From contig NZ_SJPG01000001.1 in assembly GCF_007859715.1 (NCBI RefSeq), positions 1,388,623 through 1,452,622 of the forward strand: a stretch of DNA of 64,000 bases, read 5' to 3'. This DNA comes from Rubinisphaera italica (GTDB lineage: Bacteria > Planctomycetota > Planctomycetia > Planctomycetales > Planctomycetaceae). Made by a program: the position numbers and the translations under genes. Position 1 is the first letter of the stretch, and each line of letters begins with the position of its first letter. The notes under the pieces were generated by a model, which had not been told where the DNA came from, did not search any database, and saw nothing but the letters and a program-made list of their open reading frames with translations. Of this stretch, positions 55,795 through 64,000 are shown one piece after another.

Positions 55795-56870
55795 AAGTTG
55801 TTACGATTCTTGGGACAAGGCCTGAAATCATCCGACTGAGTTGTATAATTCCTCAGCTGGATGAATTTTGCGATCATACGATAATACACACGGGCCAGAA
55901 TTACGACCACAAGTTGAATGAGATATTCTTTGACGAATTGGGGGTTCGTAAGCCAGATTACATCTTGGATTCAAGAGGTACGTTTGATGAGCAATTTGCC
56001 ACTATAATTGTTGAATGCGCACGGATTCTTCGGGAGATCATGCCTGATCGTGTGCTAATCCTAGGTGATACAAATAGTGGCATGAGTGCAATCGCTGCAA
56101 AAAAACTAGGGATTCCAGTCTACCATATGGAGGCAGGAAATCGATGCCATGATGATCGGGTCCCAGAGGAAGTCAATCGCAAGATAATCGATGCGTCAAG
56201 TGATGTGCTCCTTCCTTATACAGGGAGAAGTCGAGATAATCTCATCTATGAAGGGGTGCCATTAAATAAAATTCATGTGACTGGAAATCCCATTTATGAA
56301 GTGCTCGAAAAAAATGAACAACGTATTGGCAAATCAGATATTCTCTCTAAGTTAGGGTTGAATACTGGAGACTATATAATTGTAACATGCCATCGTTCAG
56401 AAAATGTTGATAACTGGGCAAGATTCGAGACGATATTGTCCTCCATTAGGTCTGTTTCGCGGATTTATAATAAGAAAGTTATTATCAGTACGCATCCACG
56501 GATGCGCTCAAGGCTTGGTTCGACCGAGGAAGTGGTGAGTTCAGAGATTCAATTTCATGAACCGTTCGGATTTTTTGATTTTGGATCGCTACTCCGTAAT
56601 TCCTTCTGTGCGTTGACTGATAGTGGCACTGTACAAGAGGAATGTGCAATTAAAAATGTACCGTGTGTAATACTTCGCGATAGTACTGAGCGGCCGGAGC
56701 TAATTGAATTAGGGTGCGGTATTCTTTCGAGTTGTATAGAACAAAATATCATCAATGCAATCTCGATAGTGACTTCTCATCAGGAAGAATCTGCTTCGGT
56801 GCCGGAGGAATACCTGAGGAGTAATGTCTCGTCGATTGTATCAAAAATTATATTAGGGTATTCACCTTAA
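55791..56870 (+). CDS. UDP-N-acetylglucosamine 2-epimerase family (WecB/WbjD-type)
   Basis: Starts in an ATGA overlap with the dehydratase gene. About 359 residues. Family motifs: VVTILGTRPEIIRLSCIIPQ, THTGQNYDHKLNE-like IHTGQNYDHKLNEIFFDELG, GDTNSGMSAIAAKKLGIPVY, HMEAGNRCHDDRVPEEVNRK, TCHRSENVD and LTDSGTVQEECA. The catalytic Asp, Glu and His positions appear intact. In the L-FucNAc/L-QuiNAc pathways this enzyme inverts C2 as the final step (WbjD/WbvD); it could also make UDP-ManNAc. Context favours the former. Confidence 0.92.
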   Translation: MKVVTILGTRPEIIRLSCIIPQLDEFCDHTIIHTGQNYDHKLNEIFFDELGVRKPDYILDSRGTFDEQFATIIVECARILREIMPDRVLILGDTNSGMSAIAAKKLGIPVYHMEAGNRCHDDRVPEEVNRKIIDASSDVLLPYTGRSRDNLIYEGVPLNKIHVTGNPIYEVLEKNEQRIGKSDILSKLGLNTGDYIIVTCHRSENVDNWARFETILSSIRSVSRIYNKKVIISTHPRMRSRLGSTEEVVSSEIQFHEPFGFFDFGSLLRNSFCALTDSGTVQEECAIKNVPCVILRDSTERPELIELGCGILSSCIEQNIINAISIVTSHQEESASVPEEYLRSNVSSIVSKIILGYSP

Positions 56871-56871
56871 A

Positions 56872-58140
56872 ATGTTGAAGTGGTTGAAATGGAAGAATAA
56901 AGAATGCAATTCTAGGGTTCAGTGGTTTTATCTGCCTGGGTCGGAATATAATTCCCATTTTCACATCTATTATGAGTGGGTTCGGACTGCAAATGATAAT
57001 GGTGTTCCAATACAACTTCTGTATATTATCCCCTACTCAAGATACAAAGAGTATAGGCAAGAATTCATAAGTCGCACTCGATTGCCTAATGTGCGTGCGG
57101 TTGTTCTTCCCGATTTTAAATATGGAAGAATGTTAACTATGTATCTTCGCTATGTGACATGGAATAGTTCAACAGTCATTCATGCTCGTCATTTTAATAT
57201 AGATGCATTGAAGGGGCTTCGGGTTCGGATGGATGGTCGATTGAGGATATTGTATGAGCTTGAGGGCGATATTGTATCCGAGGTTGAATTTCTTCGAGAA
57301 AACCCTAATCCTTACGCAAGCTACGAGAAGATAATGACTGGGAATGGATATCTGGATAATCAGAGGTCGATTGTTGAAAACTGTGATATGTTGTCATTAG
57401 TGTCGAATGGTTTTAAGGCTGTAATAGAAAAGAGATATGACGGATTGATTGCATCGGATGATATTGTAGTACTGCCGACTGGTGGCAAGGCATATGAGAA
57501 TCATAAGTTGGATAAGTCAATTCGTAGTCAGATACGCAAGGAATATGGATTCACTGGTAAGTACATCGTGAATTACACGGGGAATGTCTTTTATACGTGG
57601 TCGCAGTTCGACAGGTGCCTTGAGGCATTTCTTTTGATTAAAAAAAATATTGCTGTGAACTCTCATTTTCTGGCAATGGTTCCAGAAGCAGGTCATGAAA
57701 TTGCGAGAAAGTATTTTGAAGAGTACTCTATTGCGCGTGAAGATTATACTTTGATTGAAGTTGACAGTAAGAAGTTGAAAGATATGCTTTTGGCTTCAGA
57801 TATTGGCCTGCTCCTAAGGCCAGAGCATATTAGTATGCTTTGCGGTTCACCGGGAAAGTTCTGTGATTATGTTTCTTCTGGATTGCCTGTGTTAATGAAT
57901 ACCTATGCTGGAGATTACTCTGGTATGGTTCTGAGAGATGGATTGTTCCCCTTAGTGCAAGATGTGAATAGTGACTCAGATATCCTGGAGTGTGTCAATT
58001 TATTGTATAAATATTCCTGGGAGCAGAGGTTAGGGATTGTTGAGTGGGCCGAACAAAAAATCATGACAAGGGTTTATGCTGACGAGTATGTATCGGTTCT
58101 GTCTAAACTGGCAATAAGTACAAATAATTCTTTGGCTTAG
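56872..58140 (+). CDS. Putative GT-B glycosyltransferase
   Basis: 422 residues, starting two bases after the epimerase stop. The overall layout is GT-B-like: an N-terminal part with FYLPGSEYNSHFHIYYEWVR and STVIHARHFNIDALKGLRVR, then a C-terminal donor domain with YIVNYTGNVFYTWSQFDRCL, LKDMLLASDIGLLLRPEHIS and GSPGKFCDYVSSGLPVLMNT (the nucleotide-sugar loop of GT4-like enzymes). No closer subfamily was recognised. It probably adds a sugar during repeat-unit synthesis. AT-rich, like its neighbours. Confidence 0.65.
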   Translation: MLKWLKWKNKECNSRVQWFYLPGSEYNSHFHIYYEWVRTANDNGVPIQLLYIIPYSRYKEYRQEFISRTRLPNVRAVVLPDFKYGRMLTMYLRYVTWNSSTVIHARHFNIDALKGLRVRMDGRLRILYELEGDIVSEVEFLRENPNPYASYEKIMTGNGYLDNQRSIVENCDMLSLVSNGFKAVIEKRYDGLIASDDIVVLPTGGKAYENHKLDKSIRSQIRKEYGFTGKYIVNYTGNVFYTWSQFDRCLEAFLLIKKNIAVNSHFLAMVPEAGHEIARKYFEEYSIAREDYTLIEVDSKKLKDMLLASDIGLLLRPEHISMLCGSPGKFCDYVSSGLPVLMNTYAGDYSGMVLRDGLFPLVQDVNSDSDILECVNLLYKYSWEQRLGIVEWAEQKIMTRVYADEYVSVLSKLAISTNNSLA

Positions 58141-58393
58141 TATTGTTGCTGTGATTGTCATGGTCTATTAAAAATAAAGGAATGGGCAGCAATCTCTAAG
58201 GTATGTAGTCTTGTAAGTTAATAGACTTGTGTGCCGTAATTAATAAATATTCGGAGTCTTGTGGTATAAGTGTGATCATGCTTCGCTGAGATATAATGTA
58301 TGTATAGATACGGTGTGTCTTTACTGTCTATATATGTTTGCGGTGTAAGGATGTGGGTGGGGAGAGACGTATGTTTATTGCTGAATATCCAAT

Positions 58394-59626
58394 ATGAAGT
58401 ATGCATTTGTTTTTTATGACCATCTTGGAAATCATTCCGGGCCGATAGTGAATATGTATCGTTTGCTCCCGGAATTGGTCCGAAGAGGTCATCAAGTGAC
58501 CGCGTTAATACTTTACAGTGGCGATTATTCTCCTGCAGAAGAACATTTAAGTAGTGTTGGTGTCGTTTGCAAAACACGATCCAGAATTGGGCAAACGCAA
58601 TCAGAAGTTAGCTGGATTCTTAAGCAATTCAATATCGTTCAACCATCGATAATTGTTTCCAATTTGGTTCCATCGGCCTATTATGCGTCCCGATGGGCAA
58701 AGCAATGTGGAATGATTACCCTCGCAACAGTCCGTTCGGATCATCCCTTTCACAGGGCGATAGTTGAGCAATTCTGTTCATTACAAAATGTTTGGCAGCT
58801 ATCTGGAGTCGTCTGTGTCAGCAGAATTCTTTTGGATCAAATTTCAGAGATTCTGCCTGAAAAATACCCGAGATGCGTAATTCCGTCCGGCGTTCCTGTA
58901 CCTGATGTGACTATTGCTGGGCATACTCAATTTCGATTAGTTTATCTCGGTCGTATGGAAGAAGAAGCCAAACGGATATCACTTGTTATGGAGTCGTTCA
59001 AGGCTGTCGTAAAAGTATTTCCAGATGTTAGGTGTCAATTGATTGGAGGCGGAAGGTATGCAGATGATGTCAAGAATTATATTAAAAATGAAAATCTGGA
59101 AAAACGCATAGAATATACTGGTGCTGTTGATCAGTCTTTAATCTCGGATTCATTAAAGGGAGCCTCTGCAATAATACTCCTCTCCGAATACGAAGGGCTT
59201 CCTGGAGCGTTAATGGATGGTATGGCTTGTGGTCTGGTACCGATCGTAAGTGATATTCCGGGAGGAGTTTCCGAACTTATTCAACATGAAGTAAATGGAT
59301 TGATTGTTGAACCGACACCAGATTCGGTTGTTGCCGCTGTTATGCGGCTAAAGTCTGAGTCTGGCTTATGGGAGCGGCTTTCTGTGAGTGCGCGCAATAC
59401 GATTCTAGAGAAATTTTCTCTGCAGGCAGCAGCGGATCGCTGGGAACAATTTGCTGAAGAATTAGTATCAGCACAAGGTGATAAACCCAAAAAGCGAATT
59501 CGAATACCATTCTGGTTCAATCTACCACCAGTCCATCCAGCGATGGCTGTAGAGGATCGACGATATCCTCCATTTCGTGAGTGGATTTCTCCCTGGTATC
59601 GGAGAATATTTCCACGACAGCCATGA
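58394..59626 (+). CDS. GT4-family glycosyltransferase
   Basis: 410 residues, GT-B fold. N-terminal FYDHLGNHSGPIVNMYRLLP and RGHQVTALILYSGDYSPAEE; donor-binding FRLVYLGRMEEEAKRISLVM; the EX7E catalytic/donor motif in LSEYEGLPGALMDGMACGLV; GGVSELIQHEVNGLIVEPTP. Retaining glycosyltransferase, cytosolic face, donor unknown. The last 60 residues (KKRIRIPFWFNLPPVHPAMA...) are basic and aromatic and may bind the membrane. It is separated from the preceding gene by 253 AT-rich bases without a gene and is the last gene of the polysaccharide locus. Confidence 0.88.
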   Translation: MKYAFVFYDHLGNHSGPIVNMYRLLPELVRRGHQVTALILYSGDYSPAEEHLSSVGVVCKTRSRIGQTQSEVSWILKQFNIVQPSIIVSNLVPSAYYASRWAKQCGMITLATVRSDHPFHRAIVEQFCSLQNVWQLSGVVCVSRILLDQISEILPEKYPRCVIPSGVPVPDVTIAGHTQFRLVYLGRMEEEAKRISLVMESFKAVVKVFPDVRCQLIGGGRYADDVKNYIKNENLEKRIEYTGAVDQSLISDSLKGASAIILLSEYEGLPGALMDGMACGLVPIVSDIPGGVSELIQHEVNGLIVEPTPDSVVAAVMRLKSESGLWERLSVSARNTILEKFSLQAAADRWEQFAEELVSAQGDKPKKRIRIPFWFNLPPVHPAMAVEDRRYPPFREWISPWYRRIFPRQP

Positions 59627-59659
59627 TGTAAAAATCTGCAAACTTATTACTTGCTTAAT

Positions 59660-62281
59660 TTATTGAAGCAGGGGATCAAGATATGTTTTCACCGCTTCAT
59701 AATCAGGGCGGATTTGCAGGGCGGCTTGATACTCTTGAATTGCTTCTGGGATTAAGCCGAGGTAGTGACAGGACATGCCGAGATAAAAGCGGGTGGCTGC
59801 GTCAGCTGGATAACAATTCGCTGTTTCACGAAGTAATTGCTGAGCTTCTGCATACTTCCCTTGAGCGAGTAGTACGACTCCTTCAGTCCGATCGATTCTT
59901 GGGTCATGAGGAGTATGGGTTCGGATATCGTTCAGAATTTCCATCGCTCTATTAAACTCGCCACGGCTGGCCAACTCGCGGGCTGTCTGCTCGTAGGGTG
60001 GTATGTCGAACTCGGCTTGAATTGGGATCTGTAGATTGGAGTCTCTCTGAGAATCCGTATCTGTTTCATCAACTGATTTTGTTTCAGTATTAATTCTGCC
60101 TTGCAGATTATGAATACGTTGTAATGAGAGCTGGTGGCTGGGGTCGATTTCCAAGGCAATTTGATAGAATTCAAGCGCTGTTAAGAGTTCACCTGTCTTT
60201 TCGAGAATGTAACCTAGATTGTAGCGTGGTATTGCAGAGTCGGGGCGAAGTGCAACAGCTGTTGTTAGATAACGAATGGCTTCCTGGCTGGCCTGATTGG
60301 GGTGGCAGCAGTTCAGTGCAATACCCAGATAATGATTGACCCAGAATTCGTGCGGATTGGATCGCTGGGCAATCTTCAGGCAACGAATGGCGTGGTCCCG
60401 TTGATCGAGTGAAAATAGGGAACCACTCAGGAGAATCAAGCTGGAAGCTCTTTGTGTGCTCAAATTTGAATCATTTGCCAGCTTAATTAATGTCTGCAAA
60501 TCATAGTTTCGGACTGCTTCTCGAAGTTGTTGAGCCCATGGGTGGGGATTAAAATTCTGCAGAGTATCTCCCAGCCATTTTGAGATTTCGCCGCCGCATG
60601 TTAAAGAAATCATTTGCTCGGCTTGATTGAGAGGCCGAACTTTCAACTGAATGATTGAACCAGGAGGGCGGTTGATAAGTCGATATGCTTCTGTAGGAGA
60701 TAATCCACGAAATGATTGCCAGCTTCCATCTTCGGCAAGGATCTCAACGAGTTCGTCTCCTTTGCTGAGAAGGCCGCTTGATTCTGCATTTCCAAGAGGA
60801 ATAAAATTCGCAACTGTGCATTGTGCGGGATTGAGTTGAAGATAAATCCCCGGTCCGACAGGGGATTCGTTCATCCAGCATTCCAATGCTTCGACGATAT
60901 CCGGATGTAGACATAATGGTGCATTGGAGAGAATTTCAGCTGCTTTTGCTGGTGAAGTTTTGTCAGGATGGATTCCGAATTCAGCAAATAGATCTTTAAA
61001 TTGGTTAATCGTATGAGTCGAAATGCTCATTCCGGAGTTAATGTTTTCCGTCTCCATCGAAATCGGCTGGTTGCGGGCACGATCAATTTCATTGACCAGT
61101 TGCATGGCCCGTTGGGATTGACCATTTCTTTTTAAGGCCTGATTATTTAGAGCGATGAGTTCGGTCAACTCAGGTGTTTCGATCAGCAGATCCTGAGCCT
61201 GTTCGAGATCCGATTGAGCACTCAGTAAATGATCGTGAATGTTTTTGCGGTCCTGCCCGGCATCTTCCATGTGAGAGTTGGCTTTGATGTGCAACGTATC
61301 GACGGCTTCTGCAATTCGTGAAATGCGGGCGGATTCGACTTGGATTTCCTGCAGTTTCATATAGCCGATGGTTCCGCCTGCCAATAGGATTGTCAGGCAG
61401 ACGAGTGTGGAGGCAATAACTGCTGTGGAGTTTCTGCGAACGAACTTTTTTAGCCGATAAGACAATGCAGGAGCCACAGCTTTGACGGGCTTCATCTCAA
61501 GATAACGTTCCAGGTCATCAGCAAAGTCGTACGCGTTGGCATATCGTTCGCGACGATCGGGTTGAATTGACCGAAGGATGATCCAATCCAAATCAGCCGG
61601 TAAATGCAGCAGTTGAGAAGGACTGAGTTTTAACTGATTTGCGATCTGCAATTGCTGGTCTCGACTGAACTTGCGAATCCTCAATCGAGGGCGTTCCGGT
61701 TCGAGTGATGCTGCGAGCTTGAGTGCAACAATTAAACTGGATGGTTTGTAATGTTTGTAGTCGACAGGAGTCGTGTCAGTGATCAATTGATAGAGAGTTG
61801 CACCAATTGCAAACACATCCGTACGGGAATCGATCGGTTGGGCCAGGGCCTGTTCGGGGCTCATGTAGGCAGGAGTGCCGATCACTTCTCCATCACAGGT
61901 TTTTATCAGAGAGTCAGCTGTCTCTTCGTCCAGAATTTTAGCAATTCCGAAATCGATAATCTTGATCACCGGTTGCATGTCGCCGTCTGCGACAAGAATG
62001 TTGTCCGGTTTGAGATCACGATGGATGATTCCCTTGCCATGTGCATGATGCAAAGCATGACAAATGCGAGTCACCAGTTTCAGACGATCAGAAATAGGAA
62101 GTCGGCGTACATTACAGTACTGAGTGATGGGTAATCCGTTGCAGAGTTCCATGATGAAAAACGGATCGCCGGAAGGCGTCGTGCCTGCATCGAACACCTG
62201 AGCAATTTCCGGATTCACCAGTTGAGCCAGCGTTTGTTTTTCCTGATTGAATCGACTGAGGATATGCGGATTAACCCGCAT
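59660..62281 (-). pseudogene. Ser/Thr protein kinase-TM-PDZ-TPR gene, 5' end removed by IS insertion
   Basis: The visible 873-residue frame starts at an ATG made by the IS end; the gene's real 5' part is missing. What remains: kinase from the alpha-C helix (RFNQEKQTLAQLVNP), HRDLKPDNILV, IIDFGIAK, GTPAYMSPEQA; a membrane helix near 283-307; a helical stalk; a PDZ-like domain (GPGIYLQLNPAQCTVANFIP ... GDELVEILAEDG); then TPR repeats (about 630-720 and 790-870). The ATP-binding glycine loop and the beta-3 lysine are absent, so the fragment cannot phosphorylate normally. The intact form is a planctomycete membrane receptor kinase with HRD/DFG motifs. The missing N-terminus should lie beyond the IS, outside the window. 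Confidence 0.88.
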
Positions 62282-62292
62282 TTCTCACCCGG
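62275..62292. repeat. IS1380 left terminal inverted repeat
   Basis: CCCGCATTTCTCACCCGG, matching the inverted right end except for one base. It directly follows TTAA in the kinase coding sequence and supplies the ATG at which the truncated kinase frame now appears to start. Confidence 0.85.
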
Positions 62293-62481
62293 TTTCTCAT
62301 TTCTTCTCCCGGGGGCTTGCGGGGCGGGAATTTGGTTTGGTGGGTGGGGATTGGGAGCGTGGAGGGGGTGTCGAGAGGTGTTTTTTTGGTGCCAGGTCGG
62401 ATTTCAGGCCGTTTTTGTCAGTTCGGCGCGTACCGCGAGCGCGGTGGGCGCTGTGGTGGACTCTTTCGAAGCCGATTGGGC

Positions 62482-63903
62482 TCATCCAGGGACAGGCCGC
62501 GGCGGGAGGTCTTGCAGGTTTTGCCAGACCTGGCCGAACAACTCGCGATACGGGTATGCTTCCGACAGTGACAGCCACACCTTCCGGCACGTCACCCGCA
62601 CCTGTGCCCCGATCTTGAGCAGCTTCACGCGAATCGTATCGCAGCGGACCTTTGCGTGATCGGTTCCCTGTAAGCCGTGACGTCGCAGAGCCGCCAGCAG
62701 CACATAGGCCACCGAAGAAAACCACAACCGCAGTTGATTGGCCCGCATGGTCGCACAACTCGTCCGGTCGGCGAACAGACACAACTGCTGTTCCTTGATC
62801 CGGTTTTCCATCTCGCCGCGCTGACAATACAGATCTTCATACAGCGTCCGGGCATCGGCCTGGTCTTCTGTCAGATTCGTCACCACAAACCGCGGGTTCT
62901 CGCCTTTCGAGAGATGCTCGGCCTTGGCGACAACCCGCCGCTGGCAACTCCAACTTTTCAACGTCCGGTACCGCAGGTCAGCGAACAGGCGAGCGGCTTG
63001 TTTCGTGTCGTCAAAAAAGAGCTTGGCGGCCACCCGCTGAGCCTCAATCATTTCCTTGAGTCGCTCGTTTTTGGCCAGCCCCAAAATGTATTGGACTTCG
63101 TTCTTTTCGCACCACTGCATGATCGGCTCGCGACAAAATCCGCTGTCGCCGCGAATCACGATTCGCACCTCCGGCCAGCGCTGGCGAATCAACGGCACAA
63201 TCCGCTGCAACTGTTCCACTGTCCCCAGACTGGCATCGATATCGGCCGGTCGGAGCTGCGCACACAGCAGGTGCTCGCCACAGAAAATATACAGCGGCAG
63301 ATAGCAGTACTGCTTGTAATAACCGTGAAAGAATCGCCCGAGTTGATGTCCGTGCAGTGGATCATCGGTGGCGTCGAAATCGAGAATGATTTCTTCGGGC
63401 GGCCTCTGGTGAGCGTCGAGAAACAGATCCACGAACAAACGTGAGAAGTCGCTGCAGCTGGCCGTGATCTTTTTGTAGCGGCTCTCCGGGCTGGCTCCGG
63501 GGGGAGTCAACTCGAGTCGATTGAGCGTGCTTTTGCCGGCCAGAGCATGCCCGCGATCACGTTCCCGCGCCCGCTGTTGTCCGGTCAGATCGTCTTTGCC
63601 GGCCAGCAGCGCGAGCAACGGGTCATCCCGCAGGCGGTCATGATCATTGAGGTCTTCATAGCCGAGCGTTAACGCAAAAATACGCTGCCTGACCAGTTCG
63701 AGCACGGAGTGCTCAATATAATCGAAATCGCGATGATCGCTAAAACAACCAGCGACCCGTGAAGTCAACTTCAGCTTGTTATCGAGTTCCCGCAGCAAGA
63801 GCCCGCCCGCATCGGAGGTGATCATCAGACCATCAAAATTGGCCACGACTTCGCGACGCTGGTGGGGTTGAAAAGTGAGGGACTTTGTGGAACACTGTGT
63901 CAT
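62482..63903 (-). CDS. IS1380-family transposase
   Basis: 473 residues, RNase-H-like DDE fold. N-terminal REVVANFDGLMITSDAGGLL and RQRIFALTLGYEDLNDHDRL are family hallmarks. Catalytic acids are visible in ILDFDATDDPLHGHQLGRFF, in RIVIRGDSGFCREPIMQWCE and in CQRGEMENRIKEQQ. The gene appears intact, with no frameshift or internal stop, so the element could still be active. It is read leftwards towards the disrupted kinase. The GC-rich codon use differs from the chromosome around it. Confidence 0.95.
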   Translation of the reverse strand: MTQCSTKSLTFQPHQRREVVANFDGLMITSDAGGLLLRELDNKLKLTSRVAGCFSDHRDFDYIEHSVLELVRQRIFALTLGYEDLNDHDRLRDDPLLALLAGKDDLTGQQRARERDRGHALAGKSTLNRLELTPPGASPESRYKKITASCSDFSRLFVDLFLDAHQRPPEEIILDFDATDDPLHGHQLGRFFHGYYKQYCYLPLYIFCGEHLLCAQLRPADIDASLGTVEQLQRIVPLIRQRWPEVRIVIRGDSGFCREPIMQWCEKNEVQYILGLAKNERLKEMIEAQRVAAKLFFDDTKQAARLFADLRYRTLKSWSCQRRVVAKAEHLSKGENPRFVVTNLTEDQADARTLYEDLYCQRGEMENRIKEQQLCLFADRTSCATMRANQLRLWFSSVAYVLLAALRRHGLQGTDHAKVRCDTIRVKLLKIGAQVRVTCRKVWLSLSEAYPYRELFGQVWQNLQDLPPRPVPG

Positions 63904-63982
63904 GAGAAGGCTGCCTGTCGTTTGGGGTGAAAGCTGTTGTGAGAAAACAACTTATCCCAAACCAGGCAGCCTTTTTCCACCC

Positions 63983-64000
63983 CCGGGTGAGAAATCCGGG
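63983..64000. repeat. IS1380 right terminal inverted repeat
   Basis: CCGGGTGAGAAATCCGGG, the reverse complement of the left repeat apart from one base. It extends to the last base of the window, so the flanking TTAA duplicate and the kinase 5' part cannot be seen. Confidence 0.85.

Larger units (their letters stand above)
62275..64000 (-). mobile_element. IS1380-family insertion sequence (about 1.73 kb)
   Basis: The element carries one transposase gene and 18-base terminal inverted repeats: left CCCGCATTTCTCACCCGG (62275-62292) and right, read inward, CCCGGATTTCTCACCCGG (63983-64000), matching at 17 of 18. It is flanked on the left by TTAA (62271-62274). TTAA targets and CCC-starting ends are features of the piggyBac/IS1380 lineage. 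The right flank is outside the window. Its base composition is clearly more GC-rich than the neighbouring chromosome, which supports a foreign origin. Bases 62293-62481 between the left end and the transposase gene carry nothing else. Confidence 0.9.

Noticed and set aside
58141..58393. A small gene in the 253-base AT-rich gap between the glycosyltransferases
   Set aside because: Only short frames without ribosome-binding sites or motifs.
62281..62281. Native start of the kinase at 62281
   Set aside because: The ATG is part of the IS inverted repeat, and the ATP-binding loop is missing.
62677..63444. A 255-residue open frame on the plus strand opposite the transposase gene
   Set aside because: It lies wholly antisense to an intact transposase and has no motif; high GC of the element explains the length.

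Overview
The window is bacterial and reads as a member of the Planctomycetota (Planctomycetales), with moderate GC. The evidence is the gene content: repeated DUF1501 / DUF1549-DUF1553 / Planctomycete-cytochrome (PSCyt) gene pairs, several sulfatases, a DUF1080 protein, a planctomycete-style Ser/Thr kinase with PDZ and TPR parts, and DUF1573 and multihaem-cytochrome lipoproteins. I saw no rRNA, tRNA or CRISPR array. Genus cannot be fixed from the sequence alone.

Layout. 1-9.1 kb: end of an O-antigen-ligase-like gene, two envelope lipoproteins (DUF1573; phosphoesterase-like plus four-haem cytochrome), a compact plus-strand run of small cytosolic genes (DUF971, CYTH, McsA-like, SUI1/YciH), then a DUF1080 hydrolase-like protein, an unknown exported protein and a VTT/DedA-like membrane protein. 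9.1-18.5 kb: a long minus-strand cluster around a glutamate-mutase-MutL-type ASKHA ATPase, with a small soluble protein, a barrel-sandwich/KOW-like protein, a DUF6754-like membrane protein, three further membrane proteins of unknown function and an EEP-nuclease lipoprotein. This is the best candidate for an undescribed system. 18.5-19.1 kb: a GxxExxY nuclease-fold gene bracketed by its characteristic repeats. 19-23 kb: DUF1501 and DUF1549/DUF1553 genes. 23.2-26 kb: hisB and scpB (convergent, no gap) and two small exported or membrane proteins. 26-32.1 kb: an ECF sigma/anti-sigma pair heading a minus-strand run with a coiled-coil protein, a Big2-DUF1549-DUF1553 cytochrome and a DUF1501 protein. 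32.2-41.4 kb: an orphan RbsC-type permease, three tandem sulfatases, a TrkA-N potassium channel and a fourth sulfatase. 41.7-50.2 kb: a plus-strand operon of PSCyt-WD40, DUF1501, PPC-domain and Big2-DUF1549-DUF1553 proteins with translationally overlapping TTG/GTG starts, followed by an esterase. 50.6-59.6 kb: an ABC-transporter-dependent surface-polysaccharide locus (Wzm/Wzt, a 2OG-Fe(II) oxygenase, a three-enzyme UDP-L-N-acetylamino-6-deoxysugar pathway, two glycosyltransferases) with AT-rich central genes. 59.7-64 kb: a Ser/Thr kinase-TM-PDZ-TPR gene whose 5' end has been cut off by an IS1380-family element inserted at a TTAA; the element's right inverted repeat reaches the last base of the window.

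How the parts relate: most genes serve the cell envelope, namely sulfated-glycan turnover (sulfatases, DUF1080, esterase), large exported cytochrome and TAT-type proteins, and polysaccharide synthesis and export. The MutL-type cluster looks like a membrane-anchored, ATPase-driven assembly with no B12 mutase nearby, so its role is open.
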